DNA of 64,000 bases, taken from the NCBI RefSeq assembly GCF_003355155.1, contig NZ_CP031320.1, positions 2,827,881-2,891,880 on the forward strand, read 5' to 3'. The position numbers were made by a program, and so were the translations under genes. The notes under the pieces are model-generated. The model searched no databases, had not been told where the DNA came from, and worked only from the letters and a program-made list of their open reading frames with translations. This stretch comes from Streptomyces armeniacus. GTDB taxonomy: Bacteria; Actinomycetota; Actinomycetes; Streptomycetales; Streptomycetaceae. Numbering within the stretch: position 1 is the first letter of the stretch; every line of letters begins with the position of its first letter. Below are positions 55,315-62,926 of this stretch, in pieces.

Positions 55315-56514
55315 TCAGCTCTTGCCCGCGTACTTCTTGCTGATCGCGTCGAAGACGCCCTTGGCCGCGGCACCGAGCCGGGGCCCGGCGGCGTAGCTGA
55401 CGTCGGGCCGGTTGATCAGCGAATTGACCGACACCAGCTGGGCCTTGCCGTCCGAGCCGGAGGCGAAGATGCCGCCGCCGGACATGCCGCCCGTCATGGT
55501 GCAGCCGATGCGGTACATCGGCTCCTCGGACGGGTCCAGCGTGTAGCGGCCCGGCTTGTCGGTGCACTGGAACATCCGCGCGCCCTTGTACGGGGCCTCA
55601 GCGGGGTAGCCGTACGAGCTCATGCCCGTGAACCGTTCGATCGACGGCGCGTTGAAGTTGATCTTCACCGCGGTGCCGACCGTCTCCTCCAGCGACTTGC
55701 CGGTGTCCTGGTCGGAACGCACCTTCATGACCGCGAAGTCCTGCTGCGCGCCCCCGCCGCCGCTCGCGGCGCCCTGCTCCATCCAGTACGCGGTGGTCTG
55801 GATCCACTCCACCCACCAGTCCTTGTACGGGTGGACATCGCTCTGCGGGGCGCCGTTGACCTGGGACTCGGGCAGCCCGCTGTTGTTGTAGGCGGGCACG
55901 AACATGACGTTCCGGAACCAGCCCTTGCCCTGGCCGCCGTGTATGCAGTGGCCGGCGGTGGCGACGAGGTTGGACTTGCCCGGGTTCCGCGGGTCCTTCA
56001 CCACCGTGCCGGAGCAGACCATGGGGCCCTCGGGGGTCTCCATGAAGATCTTCCCGGCGGGCGCCGCGTTCTGCGTGTACGGCGTCTTGACCGGCTTGGC
56101 CTGCACCGCTGAGGGCTCGCTGTCGGTGCTGCCGGCGGAGGTCTTGACGTCCGCCGTCACCGTGTTGTCGTTGCCCTCCGCTTCCTTCAGCCGCTCCGGC
56201 TTCCAGTGGTCGGGGACGTAGGGGTTCACGAAGTCCTCGGCCTTGCGGAGCCATTCGTCCTTGTCCCAGTTCTTCCACCCCCCGTTCTTCCACTTGTCGA
56301 GGTCCTGGAGCGAGGACGGCAGGTCCTCGGGGAGCTTGTCCGCGAGGCCCTCGTCGTTCTTGGCGGCTTCCTCGGCGGAGGCGCTGGGCTTGCCCTCGGC
56401 TGAGGCGTCCCCGTCGTCACCGCCGCACGCGGTGACGGTCAGGGCGAGGGCGGCGGCGACGGCGGTCGCCGCGAACACGTGGCGCCGGCGGCGCGGATAC
56501 GTTGTGGATGACAT
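55315..56514 (-). CDS. Trypsin-like serine peptidase lipoprotein, copy 1
   Basis: A 399-residue lipoprotein. The signal peptide ends LALTVTACGG, with Cys as lipid anchor. Residues 70-105 hold a Trp-rich block (WKNGGWKNWDKDEWLRKAEDFVNP). The S1 protease domain follows: His189 in VATAGHCIHGGQG, Asp259 in QQDFAVMKV and Ser345 in TGGMSGGGIF. The conserved VCSGTVV and FRNVMFVP segments surround the His. It is the second gene of a tandem pair; its start is 20 bases after the stop of copy 2, so they form one operon. The extracellular substrate is unknown. Confidence 0.85.
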   Translation of the reverse strand: MSSTTYPRRRRHVFAATAVAAALALTVTACGGDDGDASAEGKPSASAEEAAKNDEGLADKLPEDLPSSLQDLDKWKNGGWKNWDKDEWLRKAEDFVNPYVPDHWKPERLKEAEGNDNTVTADVKTSAGSTDSEPSAVQAKPVKTPYTQNAAPAGKIFMETPEGPMVCSGTVVKDPRNPGKSNLVATAGHCIHGGQGKGWFRNVMFVPAYNNSGLPESQVNGAPQSDVHPYKDWWVEWIQTTAYWMEQGAASGGGGAQQDFAVMKVRSDQDTGKSLEETVGTAVKINFNAPSIERFTGMSSYGYPAEAPYKGARMFQCTDKPGRYTLDPSEEPMYRIGCTMTGGMSGGGIFASGSDGKAQLVSVNSLINRPDVSYAAGPRLGAAAKGVFDAISKKYAGKS

Positions 56515-56534
56515 GAGTTGACGGTCTCCTCGGT

Positions 56535-57722
56535 TCAGCTCAGGCCGCCGACGGCGTCGAAGACGCCCTTGGCTTCCTTGCCCAGGGCCGCGCCCGCGAG
56601 CCACGTGTGCTGGACGGGGCCGATCGACGTGACGGACAGCAGCTCCGTACCGTCCGCGCTCAGCCAGGGACCGCCGGAGGAACCGCCGGTCATGGTGCAG
56701 CCGATGCGGTACATCGTGGGCTGCGAGGTGTCGAGCGAGAGCCGGCTGGGCTTGTCCTGGCAGGCGTACATCTTCTCGCCGGTGAACGGCGGCGCCGCCG
56801 GGTAGCCGCGGGCCGTCAGCGTCGGGATGTTCTTCACGCCCGGGGTCTTGAAGTTGACCGTCACGGCCTTGCCGACGGTCTCCTCCAGGCTCTTGCTGCC
56901 GCCGTCCTCCGGCTTCACCTTGAGCACGGCGAAGTCCTGCGGGGCGCCGCTGCCGCCCTGCGTGGCACCGTTCTCGATCCAGTGGTCGGTGGTGCGGGCG
57001 TGCTGGGCCCAGAAGACGCCGTGCGGAGCGATGTCCGTCTTAGGCGCGCTCTCCAGCTCGGCCTGCCCCAGTCCCTTGCTGTTGAAGTGCGGGACGAAGA
57101 CGACGTTCCGGAACCAGCCCTTGCCCTGGCCGCCGTGCACGCAGTGGCCGGCGGTGGCGACGAGGTTGGACTTGCCCGGGTTCTTCGGGTCCTTGACCAC
57201 GGAGCCGGAGCAGACCATGGAGCCCTCGGGGGTCTCCATGAAGATCTTGCCGACGGGCGGCGCCTTGTCGGTGTACGGCGAGGGCACCGCGGCGGCCTTC
57301 ACCGGGTCCGGCACGGGGTCGGTGACGCCCTGGTCGATGTCGGAGTCGTCGACGTCGCGCTTGCGGTCGTTCTCCTCCGCGTCGTCCATCCGGTCGCGGT
57401 TCCAGAAGTCGTCGATGATCGGGTTGATGAAGTCCTCGGCCTCACGCAGCCACTGGTCCTTGTCCCAGTTCTTCCAGCCGCCGTTCTTCCACTTCTCGAG
57501 GTCCTTCAGCGAGTCGGGGAGGTCATCCGGCAGCTTGTCCGGAAGCCCGAGGTCCTCCTTGAGGTCGCTCTCGGGCTGCTGCGAACTCGACTCGCTCGGC
57601 TTCGAGTCCGCGCCGTCGTCCTCCGGGCCGCACGCGGTCGCCGTCACCGCCAGTGCGGCCACGGCCGCCGCCGCGGCCAGCGCACGCCGGCGGCGGCGCA
57701 CAGAACTGCCAATGGGTGACAT
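56535..57722 (-). CDS. Trypsin-like serine peptidase lipoprotein, copy 2
   Basis: A 395-residue paralogue of copy 1. The signal peptide ends LAVTATACGP; then an acidic linker and the same block WKNGGWKNWDKDQWLREAEDFINP. S1 domain: His193 in VATAGHCVHGGQG, Asp in APQDFAVLKV and Ser349 in TGGSSGGPWL. ATG 57722 has GGGGGAG eight bases upstream, better than the earlier in-frame start at 57749. It is first of the tandem operon and divergent from the siderophore operon with a 265-base gap. The pair is a clear gene duplication with both triads kept. Confidence 0.85.
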   Translation of the reverse strand: MSPIGSSVRRRRRALAAAAAVAALAVTATACGPEDDGADSKPSESSSQQPESDLKEDLGLPDKLPDDLPDSLKDLEKWKNGGWKNWDKDQWLREAEDFINPIIDDFWNRDRMDDAEENDRKRDVDDSDIDQGVTDPVPDPVKAAAVPSPYTDKAPPVGKIFMETPEGSMVCSGSVVKDPKNPGKSNLVATAGHCVHGGQGKGWFRNVVFVPHFNSKGLGQAELESAPKTDIAPHGVFWAQHARTTDHWIENGATQGGSGAPQDFAVLKVKPEDGGSKSLEETVGKAVTVNFKTPGVKNIPTLTARGYPAAPPFTGEKMYACQDKPSRLSLDTSQPTMYRIGCTMTGGSSGGPWLSADGTELLSVTSIGPVQHTWLAGAALGKEAKGVFDAVGGLS

Positions 57723-57987
57723 GGAATGAACTCCCCCTGTGTGGATCAATGTGCCTTGGACTTGTCATGCACCTCGCCGGGGCGGGGCGGCCCCCCACTA
57801 TGCCCGGTGAGGTTGGGGACGGAAGCGGCAGGGTCCTCGGTTCCCGTGAATTCCGGGTGGTCCGGACTCGGTTGGTGATGATCTTGTTACGGGCCGTGAT
57901 CCCCCGCCGCCTGCTTCGTTGGTACGTACGGGGGACAGCGGCCCGCTCGTCAGCGCGCCGATTCGACAGCACCAGGAGGCTGCAGCA

Positions 57988-60096
57988 GTGAACGCGCGCT
58001 CCGGACCCGAGGGAACTCCTGCCGACGGGACGCTCCCGGTCCGTCATCGCTCCGCCTACGGCATCGGGACCTCCGTCCCGCGCCAGCCGTCGCGTTCGGC
58101 CGCCGAACCGGGCGAATCCGGCGCCGGTACGAGCACGGGCCCAAGTACGGGCACGGGCACCGCTACGAGTACAGGTACCGCGACGAGTACGGGCACCGGC
58201 ACCCGTACCGTCACGGAGGCACCGCCCGCCGCCGAGGACGCCACCGCCGACCGCCCCGACCGCCCCGACTGCCCCTCTCTCCCCGACCCGCTGGAGCAGG
58301 CCGACCCCGCCGCCGTCGCCGACGCCGCCGCGGCGGAGAACCTGCTGCGCTGCTGGGTCCGCGAGAACGACCTGCCGTGCCCCGACGACGGCGCGCTGCG
58401 CATCCCGTTGCACGCCACCGGCACAACCCTGTGCGCCCCCGTACGCCGCTGGTCGCCCACCGGCTGGCACCGGTTCGGGCCGCCCCTGCTGGACGGCGCA
58501 CCCCTGGACGCGGCGCCGCTCGACGCGGTGACGCTGGCCGCGCTGCTCGGCCGCGAGGCGGCGCACCTCGCGGGCGCCGCGCAACCCCGGGGCGGCGCCG
58601 ACGCGTTGGGCGAGGGGCGCGCGCTCGTCGGGCGGGTGGCCGACTCCGTACAGCGCACCGCCGTCTTCCTGGCCGAGCGGCGCGTGGCGCCGGGTGCCGC
58701 CGAGGGTGCGGACCCTTTCCTCGACGCCGAGCAGGCTCTCGTCCTCGGCCACCCGCTCCACCCCACGCCCAAGAGCCGCGAAGGGCTCTCCGAGACGGAG
58801 GCGCTGGCGTACTCGCCGGAGCTGCGCGGCGCGTTCCCGCTGTACTGGATGGCGGTCGACGCCTCGGTGCTCGCGACCGGTTCGCACTGGTACGAGGAGC
58901 CCGCGGGCGGCGGTGGCCCGGCGGACGGCCCGCTGTCCGCCGCCGAACTCACCGCCCGGCTCGCGGGCGACGAGGTGACCGCGCGGCTCCCCGAGGGCGC
59001 CGCGCTGCTGCCGCTGCACCCCTGGCAGGCCCGCGAGCTGCGGCACCGGCCCACCGTGGCGCGGCTGCTGGCGGCCGGGCAGCTGCACGACCTCGGACCC
59101 GGCGGCCGACCGTGGCACCCCACCTCCTCCGTCCGTACGGTCCACCGGCCCGGCGCGCCCGCCATGCTGAAGCTCTCGCTCGGCCTGCGCATCACCAACT
59201 CCCGCCGTGAGAACCTCCGCAAGGAGCTGCTGCGCGGTGCCGAGGTGCACCAGCTGCTCCGTACGGGACTCGCGGCCGCCTGGCAGGCGGCACACCCCGG
59301 CTTCGACATCGTCCGCGACCCGGCCTGGATCGGCGTCGACGACCAGTACGGCGAGCCCGTGCCCGGACTCGACACCGTCCTGCGGCACAACCCCTTCGGC
59401 CCGCACGACGACGCCGTCTGCGTCGCCTCCCTCACCTCGCCCCGGCCCTGGCCCGGCGCGCCCGGGCGGGAGCTGCGCTCCCGGCTCGCGGACATCGTCC
59501 GCCGGCTCGCGGACCGTACGGAGCGCCCCCTGCCCGCGGTGGCCACCGAGTGGTTCCTGCGCTACCTCGACGTCGTCGTCGCCCCCGTCCTGTGGCTGGA
59601 CGCACACGCGGGCATCGCCTTGGAGGCGCACCAGCAGAACACCCTGGTGCTGCTCGACGCCGACGGCTGGCCGCGCGGCGGACGCTACCGCGACAACCAG
59701 GGCTACTACTTCCGCGCCTCCCACCGCGACGCCATCGAACGCCGGCTGCCCGGCGCCGGCCTCGCCAGCGACTCGTACGTCGCCGACGAGGTCACCGACG
59801 AGCGCTTCGCGTACTACCTCGGCATCAACAACGTCCTCGGCCTCATCGGCGCGTTCGGTTCCCAGGGGCTCGCGGACGAGCGGCTGCTGCTGGCCGCGTT
59901 CCGGCGGTTCCTGGACAGCGCGGCGCGCGGCGTGACCGGCGGCCCCGTGTCGCCGCTGCCTGCGCTGCTGCTGGGGGCGCCGACGCTGCGCTGCAAGGCG
60001 AACCTGCTCACCCGGCTGCACGGCATGGACGAGCTCGTCGGCCCCGTCGACACGCAGTCCGTGTACGTGCCCGTCCGCAACCCCCTCAGCCTCTGA
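57988..60096 (+). CDS. NRPS-independent siderophore (NIS) synthetase 1, IucA/IucC family
   Basis: A 702-residue ATP-dependent carboxylate-amine ligase. After a disordered N-terminus of about 105 residues with Thr/Gly/Ser repeats (near TSTGTGT), the IucA/IucC domain has the ATP-site motif GHPLHPTPKSREGLS, then LPLHPWQARELRH, TSSVRTVHRPG, LKLSLGLRITNSRREN and the metal/ATP loop EAHQQNTLVLLDADGWP. A FhuF-like C-terminal thumb follows. GTG 57988 has AGGAGG eight bases upstream. It is first of three genes; GNAT starts 23 bases after it. The N-terminal extension is unusual for this family, which is typically near 580-620 residues. Confidence 0.9.
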   Translation: MNARSGPEGTPADGTLPVRHRSAYGIGTSVPRQPSRSAAEPGESGAGTSTGPSTGTGTATSTGTATSTGTGTRTVTEAPPAAEDATADRPDRPDCPSLPDPLEQADPAAVADAAAAENLLRCWVRENDLPCPDDGALRIPLHATGTTLCAPVRRWSPTGWHRFGPPLLDGAPLDAAPLDAVTLAALLGREAAHLAGAAQPRGGADALGEGRALVGRVADSVQRTAVFLAERRVAPGAAEGADPFLDAEQALVLGHPLHPTPKSREGLSETEALAYSPELRGAFPLYWMAVDASVLATGSHWYEEPAGGGGPADGPLSAAELTARLAGDEVTARLPEGAALLPLHPWQARELRHRPTVARLLAAGQLHDLGPGGRPWHPTSSVRTVHRPGAPAMLKLSLGLRITNSRRENLRKELLRGAEVHQLLRTGLAAAWQAAHPGFDIVRDPAWIGVDDQYGEPVPGLDTVLRHNPFGPHDDAVCVASLTSPRPWPGAPGRELRSRLADIVRRLADRTERPLPAVATEWFLRYLDVVVAPVLWLDAHAGIALEAHQQNTLVLLDADGWPRGGRYRDNQGYYFRASHRDAIERRLPGAGLASDSYVADEVTDERFAYYLGINNVLGLIGAFGSQGLADERLLLAAFRRFLDSAARGVTGGPVSPLPALLLGAPTLRCKANLLTRLHGMDELVGPVDTQSVYVPVRNPLSL

Positions 60097-60119
60097 CGAA
60101 TCCGGCAGGAGGCCCCGAC

Positions 60120-60923
60120 ATGGAGCACACACCAGCAGCACAGCCACCGCAGACCGGAACACACCCCAGCAACGCGGACACGCTGGACCTCGAACTGCCC
60201 GACGAAGTCAGGGCGATGGCGCCGCCCGCCGGCACCCCGGCCGGTACGGACAGCTCCGCCCTTACGGACAGCGCGTCCCGTACGGGCGCCCCCGCGCGTA
60301 CGGACGCAACCGCGCGTACGGGCGGCGGCACCCTGACCCACCTCACCGAGCCCGACCTGCTCGACTCCGTGCCGGACTGGAGCCCCGCCGACACCCCGGC
60401 GGGGCTGCTCCAGCTCGTCCCCGTACGCCTCGACCGCGACCTGCCGCTGATCAGTGCCTGGATGAACGACCCCGCGGTGGCGGAGTTCTGGGAGCTGGCC
60501 GGCCCCGCCGAGACGACGGCGGCCCATCTGCGCGCCCAGCTCGGCGGCGACGGCAGAAGCGTGCCCTGCCTCGGCGTGCTCGACGGCACCCCGATGAGCT
60601 ACTGGGAGATCTACCGCGCCGATCTCGACCCGGTCGCCCGCCACTACCCGGCGCGCCCCCACGACACCGGCATCCACCTCCTCGTCGGAGGCGTGGCCGA
60701 CCGGGGCCGCGGGCTCGGCACCGCCCTGCTGCGCGCCGTCGGCGACCTGATCCTCGACCACCGGCCGGCCTGCCGCCGTGTGATCGCCGAGCCCGACCTG
60801 CGGAACACCCCGTCGGTCGCGGCGTTCCTCGGCGCGGGCTTCCGGCTGTCCGCCGAGGTGGACCTGCCGGAGAAGCGCGCCGCACTGATGATCCGCGACC
60901 GCGCCCTGCGCGACCTCCTCTGA
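60120..60923 (+). CDS. GNAT acyltransferase of siderophore type (IucB/AlcB-like)
   Basis: A 267-residue acyltransferase. Residues 1-95 are a Thr/Ala/Pro-rich linker; the domain from about 100 has LDRDLPLISAWMNDPAVAEFWELAG and SYWEIYRADLDPVARHY, then GIHLLVGGVADRGRGLGTALLRAV, which contains the acetyl-CoA loop R-G-x-G-L. This IucB/AlcB type acylates the hydroxylamine of lysine, cadaverine or putrescine to make hydroxamates. GCAGGAGG precedes ATG 60120. It lies between two NIS synthetase genes, so it should supply one of their substrates. Confidence 0.87.
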   Translation: MEHTPAAQPPQTGTHPSNADTLDLELPDEVRAMAPPAGTPAGTDSSALTDSASRTGAPARTDATARTGGGTLTHLTEPDLLDSVPDWSPADTPAGLLQLVPVRLDRDLPLISAWMNDPAVAEFWELAGPAETTAAHLRAQLGGDGRSVPCLGVLDGTPMSYWEIYRADLDPVARHYPARPHDTGIHLLVGGVADRGRGLGTALLRAVGDLILDHRPACRRVIAEPDLRNTPSVAAFLGAGFRLSAEVDLPEKRAALMIRDRALRDLL

Positions 60924-61069
60924 CCGCGACGACCCCCTGGCCGATCCCATCGCGACCACCCCACCGCAACGACCGCTGAGACGAGCCCGACACGGAACCC
61001 CCCCACCTGGAAAAGCACCTCCGGAACCGCACCTCTGTAACCGACGACCTCGGACAAGGGAGACCCCCG

Positions 61070-62842
61070 GTGCCCCAGCACCCCGCCGCCCTGCGGCTGC
61101 CCACCGGCCTCGATCAGGACACGTGGACACGCGCCGCACGGCGGCTCCTCATCAAGATGCTCGCCGAATTCGCGTACGAGGAGATCATCCGGCCCGAGCC
61201 CGAGGGCCCGGACACATACCGCCTCCCCGTAACCCCCGACCTCACCCTCCGCTTCCGCGCGCGCAGGGGCGCGTACGGAAACTGGCGGATCGATCCCGCA
61301 TCCCTCACGCCGGAGTGCGATCCCCTCCGCTTCCTGGCACTGGCACACGACGGGCTGCTCGGCCTGTGCGGCGACACGACCGGCCACCTCCTCCGCGAGC
61401 TGACCGCGACGCTCACCGCCGACGCCCGTATCAGCGGCACCGCCCTGAGCGCCCGCGAGCTCGCCGACCTCGGCTACGCCGAGTTGGAGGGCCACATGGA
61501 CGGCCACCCCTGGATCGTCGCCAACAAGGGCCGCCTCGGCTTCTCCGACGCCGACGCCGAGCAGTGGGCCCCGGAGGCGCGCCGCAGCCACCGGCTGCCC
61601 TGGATCGCCGTCCACCGGGACCTCGCCGTGTACCGAGGCGTGCCCGCACTCGCCGACGCGGAGCAGCTGTACGCGCGCGAGCTGGACGCCGCGACCCGCG
61701 AACGGTTCGCCGCGGTGTTAAGGGAGCGCGGCCTCGATCCGGCGGACCATCTCCTGCTTCCAGTCCACCCGTGGCAGTGGGAAGAAACGGTCGTGCCGCT
61801 CTTCGCACCCGAGATCGCGCGGGGCGCCGTCGTGCCGCTCCCCGCCGACCCCGACGAACGCCTCCCGCAGCAGTCCATCCGCACCTTCCTCAACACCACC
61901 CGCCCCGACCGGCACACCGTCAAGCTGCCGCTGTCCGTCCTCAACACCCTGGTCTGGCGCGGCCTGCCGACCGAACGCACCCTCGCCGCCCCCGCCGTCA
62001 CCTCCTGGGTGCACGGGCTGCGCGACGGCGACGCGTTCCTGCGCGACGAGTGCCGGGTGATCCTGCTCGGCGAGGTCGCCTCCGTGACGGTGGCGCACCC
62101 CTCGTACGACGCGCTGCCGGCGGTCCCGTACCAGTACCGCGAACTCCTCGGCTGCATCTGGCGCGAGCCGCTGGCGACGCGCCTCGACCCGGGGGAGCGG
62201 GCCCGTACGCTCGCGGCGCTGCTGCACACCGCCCCGGAGGGGCGGGCGTTCACCGCCGAACTGGTGGCGCGCAGCGGCCTCGACGCGGTGGTGTGGCTGC
62301 GGCACCTGTTCGCCGCGCTGCTGCCGCCGCTGCTGCACTTCCTCTACCGCTACGGCACCGTGTTCTCGCCGCACGGGGAGAACGCCATCGTCGTCTTCGA
62401 CGAGCGGGACGTGCCCGTACGGCTGGCGGTGAAGGACTTCGTCGACGACATCAACGTCAGCGCGCTGCGCCTGCCCGAGCAGGACTCCATGCCCGCGGAC
62501 GTGCGCGAGGTGCTGCTCACCGAAGAGGCGGGATTCCTCCCGCAGTTCATCCACTCGGGGCTGTTCGTGGGCGTCTTCCGGTATCTGGCGCCGCTGTGCG
62601 AGGAGCAGCTCGGGGTCGCCGAGGCCGAATTCTGGTCGCTCGTACGGGCGGAGATCCTGCGCTATCAGGAGCGGTTCCCCGAGCTCAAGGACCGCTTCGG
62701 CACTTTCGACCTGCTCACGCCCCGCATCGCCCGGCTCTGCCTCAACCGGAACCGGCTCCATCTCGACGGCTACCGCGACCGGGCGGAGCGCCCGCACGCC
62801 GCCGTACACGGCACCGTCCCCAACCCGCTGCACGGCGTCTGA
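61070..62842 (+). CDS. NIS synthetase 2, DesD-like IucA/IucC family
   Basis: A 590-residue ligase of normal length. DesD-type motifs: LEGHMDGHPWIVANKGRLGFS (ATP site), LPVHPWQWEETVVPLF, PQQSIRTFLNTTRPDRHTVKLPLSVLNT and FSPHGENAIVVFDERDVPVRLAVKDFVDDINVS, then a FhuF-like C-terminus (LNRNRLHLDGY). DesD-like enzymes join and cyclise hydroxamate units. GTG 61070 has AAGGGAG upstream. Codon 217 (61718-61720) is an in-frame TTA, so the last step of this siderophore should need bldA. No decarboxylase or N-monooxygenase gene is in the operon. Confidence 0.9.
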   Translation: MPQHPAALRLPTGLDQDTWTRAARRLLIKMLAEFAYEEIIRPEPEGPDTYRLPVTPDLTLRFRARRGAYGNWRIDPASLTPECDPLRFLALAHDGLLGLCGDTTGHLLRELTATLTADARISGTALSARELADLGYAELEGHMDGHPWIVANKGRLGFSDADAEQWAPEARRSHRLPWIAVHRDLAVYRGVPALADAEQLYARELDAATRERFAAVLRERGLDPADHLLLPVHPWQWEETVVPLFAPEIARGAVVPLPADPDERLPQQSIRTFLNTTRPDRHTVKLPLSVLNTLVWRGLPTERTLAAPAVTSWVHGLRDGDAFLRDECRVILLGEVASVTVAHPSYDALPAVPYQYRELLGCIWREPLATRLDPGERARTLAALLHTAPEGRAFTAELVARSGLDAVVWLRHLFAALLPPLLHFLYRYGTVFSPHGENAIVVFDERDVPVRLAVKDFVDDINVSALRLPEQDSMPADVREVLLTEEAGFLPQFIHSGLFVGVFRYLAPLCEEQLGVAEAEFWSLVRAEILRYQERFPELKDRFGTFDLLTPRIARLCLNRNRLHLDGYRDRAERPHAAVHGTVPNPLHGV

Positions 62843-62926
62843 GGGCCTGGTGCGGCACCGTACGCCGATGGAGCGGGAGGGGAAGCGGCGCCGGCTGTCA
62901 GTGGGGCCGCGTAGGGTGTCTGATCT

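Noticed and set aside
57723..57987. DmdR/iron-box in front of the siderophore operon
   Set aside because: Looked for TTAGGTTAGGCTAACC-like dyads in the gap; none seen.
57523..60162. 879-codon minus-strand frame over the siderophore synthetase
   Set aside because: Antisense shadow; the plus-strand frame has all IucA/IucC motifs and a good ribosome binding site.
62843..62926. LexA box before the DinG-like helicase
   Set aside because: No CGAAC-N4-GTTCG or similar dyad is present.
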